Origin: Ruminococcus sp. | GTDB taxonomy: Bacteria; Bacillota_A; Clostridia; Oscillospirales; Ruminococcaceae | DNA: 64,000 nucleotides | Assembly: GCF_016283395.1 (NCBI RefSeq) | Contig: NZ_JAEEMU010000035.1 | Span: 1-64,000, forward strand | Direction of reading: 5' to 3' | Shown here: positions 7,737 through 15,818 of the stretch, one piece after another | How positions within the stretch are numbered: the stretch's first letter is position 1 | How the letters are laid out: each line of letters starts with the position of its first letter | Notes under the pieces: generated by a model | Database searches by the model: none | What the model saw: only the letters and a program-made list of their open reading frames with translations | Told to the model about the DNA's origin: nothing | Translations under genes and position numbers: made by a program

Positions 7737-9455
7737 TTATGCTCTCTTGGCAGCTATTTCCTTTTCGATCTCTTCAGCTCTGATAAGTGCTGTGTCGATA
7801 TGGTCGCAGAAGTTCTCCTTGCCTACCTGCTCGATAAATCCAGCCTTTGTCATTACCTTCATAGGCTGCTCGTTTACGTGTGAGAATACCACCTTTACGT
7901 TGTGCCTCTGACAGCGTTTTACGATACGCATAAGAGCTTCAACGCCCGTAGCGTCAATTGCAGGTACGTTTCTCATTCTGACACAGAGTACGTCTATCTC
8001 CTTATCGCTGAGTACGTACTTGTACTTATCTGTAGCAGCAAAGAACATAGGTCCATTTATCTCGAATACTCTTGTGTTCTGAGGTATCTTCTTGAGGAGG
8101 ATATTATCGGGATCGGTGTCCTCATCATCCACATCTACCCAGGCATGAGCCTCTGTAACATCTGCCATACGCTTCATGAAGAGAAGTGCAGCCATTACCA
8201 TGCCCACACCGATAGCAACTACAAGGTCAAATACTACTGTGAGTATCAGTGTTACGAAAAGTACAGCAATATCGCTCTTTGGAGCTGTCTTTACTGTGTT
8301 TCTGATATTTCTCCAGCCGCACATATTATAAGCTACGATGAAGAGTATAGCAGCTATAGTCGGCATAGGGATAAGTGATGCATAGGGCATGAGGACTACC
8401 AGTATAACAACGAGAACTACGGAATGTACCATACCTGAAATAGGTGTACGTCCGCCATTCTTTACGTTGGCAGCTGTACGTGCGATAGCACCTGTAGCAG
8501 GGATACCGCCGAAGAGTGCAGAACCGATATTTGCTGTACCCTGAGCGATAAGCTCCATATTTGAGCGGTGCTTTGAACCTACCATACCGTCTGCAACAAC
8601 GCAGGAGAGAAGTGACTCAACTGCTGCAAGGACTGCGATAGTGAATGCATTAGGAATAAGCTCTCTTACCTTCGCAAATGTTACCTCAGGCATTGTGAAC
8701 TTAGGAAGTGAATTTGATATATGATAAAGGTCGCCTATTGTATTTACCTTAACGCCGCTGAACTTTACGATAGCTGAGCATACGATAACGGCAATAAGCG
8801 AAGCAGGTATCTTTTCAAGCTTCTTTGGCCAGAGGATAAGTATTACAAGTGAAACTGCGCCTATAGCAAATGCCTGCCAGTTGATAGAATCCATAAACAG
8901 GAAAATAGCCTTTACCTTGTCAACTGTCTCGATAGGAGAAGAAATGCCGAGCTTGTCCTGCATAATGTCCTTATCAAATGTAAGTCCGAGGAAATCCTTT
9001 ATCTGTCCTATGAGGATAGTAACGGCGATACCGAATGTGAAACCCGTAGTTATAGTACCGGGGATGTATTTGATAAGTGCTCCGAAACGGCAGAAGCCCA
9101 TGATTATAAGTATTATACCTGCCATTATAGCTGATATTGCCAGACCGTCCATACCCTGAGTAGCGACTATGCCTGCAACTGTGGTAGCAAATGCCGCTGT
9201 AGGACCTGCTATCTGTACACGGCTTCCGCCTAAGAATGAAACGATAAAGCCTGCTATAATAGCGGTATAAAGTCCCTGCTCAGGACCTACGCCCGAAGCA
9301 AGTGCAAGTGCTATGGAAAGCGGAAGAGCTATGATAGCAACGATTATACCTGCGATTATGTCCTTGATGAACTGTTCCTTTGAATAGGTTTTCATTACCG
9401 AGAAAAGTTTCGGTTTTAACTTTTCTTCTGTTGGTTTCAATGCTTTTTCAGCCAT
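7737..9455 (-). CDS. SulP-family anion transporter with STAS domain
   Basis: 572 residues, a typical SulP length. A cytoplasmic N-terminus is followed by 10 or more hydrophobic segments (about residues 30-430) with the SulP signature GLYTAIIAGFIVSFLGGSRVQIAGPTAAF. A C-terminal STAS domain (about 450-560) contains CVRMRNVPAIDATG. Family members carry sulfate, bicarbonate or other anions, and the substrate cannot be assigned. AAAGAGG precedes the ATG. The promoter at 9508-9536 suggests a monocistronic gene. Confidence 0.95.
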   Translation of the reverse strand: MAEKALKPTEEKLKPKLFSVMKTYSKEQFIKDIIAGIIVAIIALPLSIALALASGVGPEQGLYTAIIAGFIVSFLGGSRVQIAGPTAAFATTVAGIVATQGMDGLAISAIMAGIILIIMGFCRFGALIKYIPGTITTGFTFGIAVTILIGQIKDFLGLTFDKDIMQDKLGISSPIETVDKVKAIFLFMDSINWQAFAIGAVSLVILILWPKKLEKIPASLIAVIVCSAIVKFSGVKVNTIGDLYHISNSLPKFTMPEVTFAKVRELIPNAFTIAVLAAVESLLSCVVADGMVGSKHRSNMELIAQGTANIGSALFGGIPATGAIARTAANVKNGGRTPISGMVHSVVLVVILVVLMPYASLIPMPTIAAILFIVAYNMCGWRNIRNTVKTAPKSDIAVLFVTLILTVVFDLVVAIGVGMVMAALLFMKRMADVTEAHAWVDVDDEDTDPDNILLKKIPQNTRVFEINGPMFFAATDKYKYVLSDKEIDVLCVRMRNVPAIDATGVEALMRIVKRCQRHNVKVVFSHVNEQPMKVMTKAGFIEQVGKENFCDHIDTALIRAEEIEKEIAAKRA

Positions 9456-9507
9456 TTTTCTAACCTCTTTCTCAAAAAATCTCTATTAAAGACACGCAAC
9501 GTTTACT

Positions 9508-9536
9508 ATTATACTACTAAAAATAGCGGTTTTCAA
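9508..9536 (-). promoter_or_regulatory. promoter of the SulP gene
   Basis: On the minus strand, TTGAAA (9536-9531), 17 bp, TATAAT (9513-9508). Confidence 0.75.
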
Positions 9537-9638
9537 GAGATTTCAAACGAGGCTGAAAATTTTGTAGGTTTATATATATTCCTGTCCGCGGTTGAAAAAA
9601 ACTGTAGCAAATAGCCCTTATTTTTCAGTAAAAAAACG

Positions 9639-9669
9639 AAAAGGACTGCCGTCAGACAGTCCTTTTTAT
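9639..9669. terminator. intrinsic terminator
   Basis: AAAAGGACTG (9639-9648) pairs with CAGTCCTTTT (9657-9666), followed by more T. It works best in the plus direction, but its A4 start also suits minus-strand readthrough from 9782. Nothing else is seen in the 9456-9781 gap apart from the SulP promoter. Confidence 0.75.
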
Positions 9670-9781
9670 TATTAGATATTCACAAAAACAAGCATTCCCA
9701 TTTATGCACCTATACAAAGTTAGGGATCATTTTTCCGATATTCAATGGTTTTTCATTGTTTTTTCCCGCTTTTTTGCCCTA

Positions 9782-11002
9782 TTATGAAAAGCATTGTTTC
9801 AGCGTTTCATTTTCGGGAATAGCCTGCAGGTATGTTCCGAAGAACCAAATTACTGCCACATAAAGCAGTGGCTCTGTCATGGCGCGTAATGCGATAGTAT
9901 AAGTCGTGTTTCCAAATATGCCTGTAAAGCTCCTGTTGAAAAGGTCTGTCTCGAACCAGCCAGCTATATTCAGTATCAGCGATGCCGCTGTCAGCATAAG
10001 CATGGAATTTCGCAGGTGCTTTCTGTTACGCTTTGTATTGAACTCGCCTTTTGCTGTATTCAGCAGTACACGCACAAACGCCCATACTGCCCCACCTGTA
10101 AGTGCAAAAACGGGCAGGTCGCGCAGGTATCTGAACAGTATCACGTTTTTATAAGCCTGTGCCGAAACTGCGGCCTCAAAGGGCAGCCTGCACATATATC
10201 TTAACGGAGTATCCATTACCGTGAACGGCAGCCATACACTGTATTTATCTCCCGACATAACACGGATAAGCTCATAGGTGCGCACACCAAGTCTCCATGC
10301 TATGAAGCCTGCCGTAACTGCAATAATTGCGGCTGAAAGCGTTTTCAGTGTATTGGATACTTTTGCGGAGTTTTGGTTATTAAGCTGCTTTTCATACATC
10401 AACAGCACAAATGCTCCGCATATCATAATGAACGGTATACCAAGTATATCGTATATCTGGCAGTACTGCCGCCGCTCTGTGAATACGCTTGTCATTCCGT
10501 CAAAAACCGAGGTCTTATCGAAAAAATTGCTTTTTATATACGCATAAAAATTGCCGACTGCATACAAAGCTCCGCCAAAAAGGAAGTAACGCCATGCCCT
10601 GCCGCAGAAGATGCGCTTCTTGTCGCCGCTGCGCAGAGCAAGTATCATAGCAGCAACAAGAGCTAAACTCGGTATCATGCCAAGATAGCTCAGGACAGTC
10701 TCCGCCGCTGTTTGTTCATCAGGTGCGTTGAAATTCTCTAAATATGCAGAATAGTCCGCATCGGAAGCAAAAGAATTGGCACGGTCGAACTCAACGAAGA
10801 ACGTACCGCAGTACTGGTGGAAAAGAAACGGCGACTCATCTGTTCCTCTGTCGGGAAGTCCCATAATCTTAGTAAACAATTCAATATAGAGTATCAAAAA
10901 TATCAAAGCCGCTATCAATGCTTTCAGCGTAAAATATATAAGATGAAGCCGTTTATGTATCTTTTCGGGTATTATATCCATTGGTCTGTCAGATTTTTTC
11001 AT
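9782..11002 (-). CDS. polytopic membrane protein, unknown function
   Basis: 406 residues with about eight hydrophobic segments, e.g. LIAALIFLILYIELF near residue 32 and MIPSLALVAAMILAL near 110. A roughly 60-residue extracytoplasmic loop containing Cys lies between the first two. I recognise no transporter signature. AAAGGGGGGC sits before the ATG. The promoter at 11025-11054 points to its own transcript. Confidence 0.78.
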   Translation of the reverse strand: MKKSDRPMDIIPEKIHKRLHLIYFTLKALIAALIFLILYIELFTKIMGLPDRGTDESPFLFHQYCGTFFVEFDRANSFASDADYSAYLENFNAPDEQTAAETVLSYLGMIPSLALVAAMILALRSGDKKRIFCGRAWRYFLFGGALYAVGNFYAYIKSNFFDKTSVFDGMTSVFTERRQYCQIYDILGIPFIMICGAFVLLMYEKQLNNQNSAKVSNTLKTLSAAIIAVTAGFIAWRLGVRTYELIRVMSGDKYSVWLPFTVMDTPLRYMCRLPFEAAVSAQAYKNVILFRYLRDLPVFALTGGAVWAFVRVLLNTAKGEFNTKRNRKHLRNSMLMLTAASLILNIAGWFETDLFNRSFTGIFGNTTYTIALRAMTEPLLYVAVIWFFGTYLQAIPENETLKQCFS

Positions 11003-11024
11003 ATTACCGCCCCCCTTTAATAAA

Positions 11025-11054
11025 ATTGTAGCATATGAGCAATGCCAAAGTCAA
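11025..11054 (-). promoter_or_regulatory. promoter of the 9782-11002 gene
   Basis: On the minus strand, TTGACT (11054-11049), 18 bp, TACAAT (11030-11025). Confidence 0.65.
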
Positions 11055-11631
11055 CGGGTTAATAAAGATTTAATAAAATGATAAGGATTAATACAATAAA
11101 AAACGTCCGTGACATAAGTTCGGACGTAAAAGCTCTGTATACGACAATACCGCACTTAAAAGTGCGGCATCGTCTGATAATGGTATATGTTTGTATGGAG
11201 TTTACTATTGTATCTGCTTCTTTGAGAGGAAGAAGCGTATTGCAGCTGTAAAAATCCGCTGCCGAATAGTATAAACGTTATTATAAAGACAATTTTATTT
11301 ATTGCCCGTATCGACAGTATTATTATACCACATTGCTTCCCATGTGTCAACCAAAATAAGTGGTATTGCTAAACGAAATGTCCTAATATAAAAAACATAT
11401 ATATTGTATATAATGCACAAAAGCACATATAAATCAAGTCCCTTTTCAGAAGCGGCACAGCTATATATACAAAAAGCCCCGACTCAGGAATGTCGGGGCT
11501 TTTTCTGCTTTCATTCCGCATTTACAGCATGAAAGCAGGATATATATACTCAATCGGAGCGTTGGAGATCACAGAAAGGCTGCTCCGAAAGTGAGTTTGT
11601 TTATTTGAAGGACTATACTTTGTTTTAATGC
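11055..11631. other. intergenic region with hairpins
   Basis: No gene supported. It holds an ACGTCCG/CGGACGT hairpin near 11103-11129, a CCGCACTT/AAGTGCGG hairpin near 11151-11170, and the terminator at 11471-11504. Confidence 0.5.
11471..11504. terminator. bidirectional terminator
   Basis: AAAAAGCCCCGAC (11471-11483) pairs perfectly with GTCGGGGCTTTTT (11492-11504). It lies downstream of the peptidase gene on the minus strand. Confidence 0.85.
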
Positions 11632-13392
11632 TTAGTCAGCCATATTTTCGCTAAGGATAGCAAGGTCGTTTTCATCACGTACACCGTCATCATTAGCGTC
11701 AAGAAGCTCAAGCTTGAACTGTGAAAGATCGCTGTTCTTAGGATCAGCAAAGTATGCCTTTACGACTGCGTAATCATCACTGTCGTATGCACCGTCATAG
11801 TTCATATCGCCTCTTGGGAGACTGATAGAAAGATAATCTTCAAAGTATGATGAACACTTTTGGTCATTGAGATCCTTTGATGCAACAACTGTTCCCTTAT
11901 CGTCCTTAATGCAGATAGACTTAATGTTTAACATTGAGTTGTTATTATTTCTTAAAGAAATTCTGAATGCTCTGCCGTTTCCTCTGTCACCGCGGGAATC
12001 GCTGCAAAGATCTGTTATATCTGTTAAGACAGGACCGCTGTAGCTTAAAGCCTTCTTTGTGCTCATATCTTTTATGGAAGGAATATAGTGATTACCGCAG
12101 GAATTGTATACAGATACGCCAAAGTAGTTATCTGTATCAAATACAACTTCTGATACAAGCTTTACATCCTTTACAGAAACATCAATTGTAAAAACATCGT
12201 AGAGAGAGCTTTCTCTTACATTTATAGTATCAAAATCGTCATATGAATGAATACTGTTTGCATCAGGACAATTCTCAACTCTGCTTGTCTTATATACTGA
12301 ATCATACATCAGCCAGCAAACACCATTTCCTCCCCAGGATTTGCCATATGAGTTGTAGACCTTGAAAGCGCCTTTTTCGTTTTCTTCTATCTCGCCGTTT
12401 CCATTTATATCAAACTCAAAATTATCGTCATAACCTGCTATTGTCAATGCATGATAGCCTGACTTTTCATTAACGGCATTCTGATATACTATATCATATT
12501 TTTTTCCGTCTATTTCCTTTTCACATTTGAAATTGTAACCATAATGAGCTGTAGCTGCTACTACCTTTCCTTCATTGAGCTTTTCCTTGATATAGTTTAT
12601 AAACTCATCTTCATTAAGATCAGTACCTAATCTCTTAGTCTTGTAATTATCTAATCTTATTTTAAGTGCGTCAAGAAGGTCCTGCTCATTGTTCGGGATA
12701 TTTGTAAATGTTCTCTCGAAACGATAATAATAATTATCATCGTTTATAATAGGAAGATAGTTTTCTTTCTCGTTTTCGTTAAGATTATTATATTCATCAG
12801 CAGTGATATATTCACCCTTGCGTCTGTAATACTTATCATTCAGCTTTTCAAAAAGATTCTTCTCAATGTCGTTAAGATTTTCATCGTAAACCCAGCCGAA
12901 TATGTAATATGCGTCCTTTGGCTTTACCTCTGTATTAACAGGCACTTCTTTATCCTCAAATTCTATTCCTAAATATGAATCATAATTGAGCTGATCCATA
13001 GTTACGGCACCTCTGTACTTGAGGACATCATAAAGATCACTATATGTTGAACCGCCGTCATAGCCGCCATTTGCCTGAGAATAAGTCGATGTTGGTGAAT
13101 AAACAAGATTGCTGTAATTTACTCCATACTTATCATAATAAGCTTTTCTTGCTTCATATGTAAACTGATAATATGTTGAAGCACAAGCTGCGCATGAATT
13201 TACCTTTCCCTGATCTATGACCTCAGATGGAAAGAATCCTGTTTCACTGAGGTCTACCTTTTCAGGAAGGCTGCTTGTCTCTTCTGCTGCTGAAACATTG
13301 AGTATGTTAGCTTCGCCGGCGTATGGGAGAACACCTGCTGATGAAGTTGTGAGTGTGAGTGCTGCTGCGAAAGCAGAGATCTTCTTAATCAT
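11632..13392 (-). CDS. secreted papain-like (C1) cysteine peptidase with C-terminal dockerin
   Basis: 586 residues. A signal peptide (about 1-36) precedes a C1A catalytic domain with the oxyanion Gln61 and nucleophile Cys67 in DQGKVNSCAACAS. The active-site His is in SGYHALTIAGYDD and the Asn in YNSYGKSWGGNG. The C-terminus has two calcium-loop repeats (DMNYDGAYDSDD and DANDDGVRDENDL), a dockerin that would attach the enzyme to a scaffoldin of a cellulosome. An insert of about 150 residues lies between the Cys and His regions. It follows an ECF sigma/regulator pair on the same strand, 60 bp downstream. Confidence 0.92.
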   Translation of the reverse strand: MIKKISAFAAALTLTTSSAGVLPYAGEANILNVSAAEETSSLPEKVDLSETGFFPSEVIDQGKVNSCAACASTYYQFTYEARKAYYDKYGVNYSNLVYSPTSTYSQANGGYDGGSTYSDLYDVLKYRGAVTMDQLNYDSYLGIEFEDKEVPVNTEVKPKDAYYIFGWVYDENLNDIEKNLFEKLNDKYYRRKGEYITADEYNNLNENEKENYLPIINDDNYYYRFERTFTNIPNNEQDLLDALKIRLDNYKTKRLGTDLNEDEFINYIKEKLNEGKVVAATAHYGYNFKCEKEIDGKKYDIVYQNAVNEKSGYHALTIAGYDDNFEFDINGNGEIEENEKGAFKVYNSYGKSWGGNGVCWLMYDSVYKTSRVENCPDANSIHSYDDFDTINVRESSLYDVFTIDVSVKDVKLVSEVVFDTDNYFGVSVYNSCGNHYIPSIKDMSTKKALSYSGPVLTDITDLCSDSRGDRGNGRAFRISLRNNNNSMLNIKSICIKDDKGTVVASKDLNDQKCSSYFEDYLSISLPRGDMNYDGAYDSDDYAVVKAYFADPKNSDLSQFKLELLDANDDGVRDENDLAILSENMAD

Positions 13393-13452
13393 ATTTTTTC
13401 CTTTCTGTAATGCAATTAAATTTTGCCTGTCATATTTATCCTTTTTATCATT

Positions 13453-14682
13453 TCAGTCTGATGTGACTCTTAATAAAGACCACTTGTTGGCTTTATAATC
13501 TCTTACTACACCAAAGTGTACCGTAACGGTACTGCCGTCAGTAAGATCAATATAATTTTTTTTTGCTGTAAACGCATTTTCGCTTACATTGTAGACAACT
13601 GCCTTTTCGTACGGCAGCGGTTCAAGCTCATGCTTTTCATTTTCCATAAGCCTGTAAAGCTTTCCGTCATATGTGATGTACGAATATGCGTGATCAACTA
13701 CGATATCTTCGTAAGATGATTCTGATGAGAACTCAGGCCCGAATATTTCGGTCATCGAGCTGCACATAACAGAGTAAAAATGTTCCTTCAATGTCTGCAT
13801 ATCTGAATACACATCAGGGTCAACCTGTCCGTATTCAATAAGCCTGTTATAAACTCCATCTCCTGACGGAGTTACCATTCTGTGAGTAACACTTATAGTA
13901 CTGCCCTCAATAACAGGAAGATCTGCATCTATGATATCCTTTACGTTGTCATAATCCGCAATAATACACTCTGCTACCTCGACCAGCTTTTCGTTCTCAT
14001 CTTTGATCTGAACAGCCGTTGTCTGTATAATTTCATATTCCGTAGTCACTACGGTAGTCGTTACAGGCACGTCTGCCTGAACGATGATCTGAGGCTCATT
14101 GTTTTCTACCTCAGGTGTGTCTGCATCAGTTACGATATAGTTAAGCTGTTCTGATGCTGCCGATCCATTATTATCTAATGAAACAGCGACCACAGCATTT
14201 GAGCTTTGCTTGTTATCCTTTGTTTTTACAGCTTTTACAGCAAGCTGGTCTTCTACGGCTTTCGTGGTCTTTTGTACGGGATCATTTTTCATTTCAGCCG
14301 CTATGCTTGTCTGAACTGACACGAAAGGTGTATCAGTTGGAGAAGTTTCAGCCTCATCTACTACTTCCGGTGAGGGAGTATCGGAAATGCTTGGTTTCAT
14401 ATTACGCATGAGGCACACGCTGCTGCCTATGCCGCCGAATACTACGGCTGCCGACGCAGCAATACTGATAATATTCATCCAACGAGGTCTGACGTATTCT
14501 TCAACTCCGCTTACCTCTTCACTGTGGTCACTGTTTTCAACTTTATCTATATTCAGTTTTCTTTCAACAAGTGAGAATATCCTATCCTTTTCTTCCTCTG
14601 AAAGTACGGGATAGTCCTCTGATATCTTCTCAACTGTTTTCTCATCAATAATTTTATCAAAAAAATCGGTTTTCTCTGACAT
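13453..14682 (-). CDS. single-pass membrane protein, probable anti-sigma factor
   Basis: 409 residues. The cytoplasmic N-terminus (about 1-70, acidic, helical) is followed by one membrane helix (about 72-93, IISIAASAAVVFGGIGSSVCLM). A long Thr/Val/Asp-rich linker and an extracytoplasmic C-terminal domain (about 250-409) follow. It starts 9 bp after the ECF sigma gene, the usual place for the cognate anti-sigma factor. The N-terminus lacks an obvious zinc motif, so the assignment rests on context and topology. Confidence 0.65.
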   Translation of the reverse strand: MSEKTDFFDKIIDEKTVEKISEDYPVLSEEEKDRIFSLVERKLNIDKVENSDHSEEVSGVEEYVRPRWMNIISIAASAAVVFGGIGSSVCLMRNMKPSISDTPSPEVVDEAETSPTDTPFVSVQTSIAAEMKNDPVQKTTKAVEDQLAVKAVKTKDNKQSSNAVVAVSLDNNGSAASEQLNYIVTDADTPEVENNEPQIIVQADVPVTTTVVTTEYEIIQTTAVQIKDENEKLVEVAECIIADYDNVKDIIDADLPVIEGSTISVTHRMVTPSGDGVYNRLIEYGQVDPDVYSDMQTLKEHFYSVMCSSMTEIFGPEFSSESSYEDIVVDHAYSYITYDGKLYRLMENEKHELEPLPYEKAVVYNVSENAFTAKKNYIDLTDGSTVTVHFGVVRDYKANKWSLLRVTSD

Positions 14683-14691
14683 TTTATCCTC

Positions 14692-15264
14692 CTATATACT
14701 GACACCGATCTCAGTCAGCATTGATCTAAGCCTTTTCCGCGCCCTTATACTTCTTTTCTGAACCGCGGCAGCAGTCATTGAAATAGCCTTTCCAATCTCA
14801 AGAGTCGTTCGGTTATAGTAATACTGCTGAATGATTATTGTTGAATCAGGCTCGCCGAGTTCATGTACTTTTTCAAGCAGCAATTCATTTCTCTCGGTCT
14901 TTTCTGCCTCGTGTTCAACATTTTCAGACGATGCTATCTCTTCAAGATCATCATCATCTATTGAAACCGTTCTGCCCATGCCTTTGCACATACGCCTGTA
15001 CATATCTATCGCGCGGCGTTTTGCTATGACACCTATAAAACCTTTAAGCTCTTCATTGTGTTTTCCTAAATTGTCAAATCCTTTGAAGAAATCAAGAAAG
15101 ACATCACTTACGCATTCCTCTACATCTTCGCGGCTACAGCAATTTCTAAGTTTATTGATAACAATAGCGTAGACATAATTGCAATACTCATCAAAAAGTG
15201 CTCTTCTTGCCTCCGCAGGGGACTTCTTCATCCTTGCTCTGAGTTCCTTGTCAGTCACCTGCAT
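14692..15264 (-). CDS. ECF-type RNA polymerase sigma factor
   Basis: 190 residues. Region 2 covers about residues 20-90, including DVEECVSDVFLDFFKGFDN and the region 2.3/2.4 segment KRRAIDMYRR. An acidic linker follows, then region 4 with an HTH (about 135-185, YYNRTTLEIGKAISMTAAAVQKRSIRARKRL). First gene of a minus-strand cluster with a membrane regulator and a dockerin peptidase, suggesting response to an extracellular signal. Confidence 0.92.
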   Translation of the reverse strand: MQVTDKELRARMKKSPAEARRALFDEYCNYVYAIVINKLRNCCSREDVEECVSDVFLDFFKGFDNLGKHNEELKGFIGVIAKRRAIDMYRRMCKGMGRTVSIDDDDLEEIASSENVEHEAEKTERNELLLEKVHELGEPDSTIIIQQYYYNRTTLEIGKAISMTAAAVQKRSIRARKRLRSMLTEIGVSI

Positions 15265-15818
15265 TCCTCCCTTCTATTTTATTGGGCGATCGCTTCTATA
15301 AATAATAATCGTAACCATTTAACTCAATCGGACAAAAATTTCAAATAATTTTTTCACCTTATTTACCTAAAAACTGTCAAAACCGCCGTGATACGTTATA
15401 TCCGCAGCACAAAAAATTACAAAAAAAATTTCTCCGCCGACTTGTTTCTGACGACGGAAAAAGCATTTTTATAATGATCAAATCAGGGAAGTATTATTTC
15501 ATTCTCACTTATCATAAAGCTCAGCCCTTAGCCTTTAGGCGTTAATTATTAGCCAATGTGTCGCCTTCGGCGAATAATTTTAATAATGTGAGCGTAAGCG
15601 AACACTTTCGGCTAATGCCTAATGGCTAACGGCTAATGGCTGTACTCCCTTCCTATTTAAATATACTATATAAAACTGATTTTTCAGTGCATAAGAAAAG
15701 ACAGCCGTAAAACGACTGCCTTTCAGGGGATATTAAAATTGGAGAAATCTTAATTAAGATGTGCCGACCACCGATTCTGCGATCGGCACATACTGACTTT
15801 AAACACTCACGTATTCAA
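15265..15818. other. intergenic region with inverted repeats and a terminator
   Basis: No gene supported. ATTAGCC (15548-15554) pairs with GGCTAAT (15610-15616) around a CGCC/GGCG hairpin. Several GGCTAAT/GGCTAAC copies follow to about 15642. The hairpin GTGCCGA...TCGGCAC (about 15762-15788) lies just downstream of the xylanase gene on the minus strand and probably ends its transcript. Confidence 0.5.
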
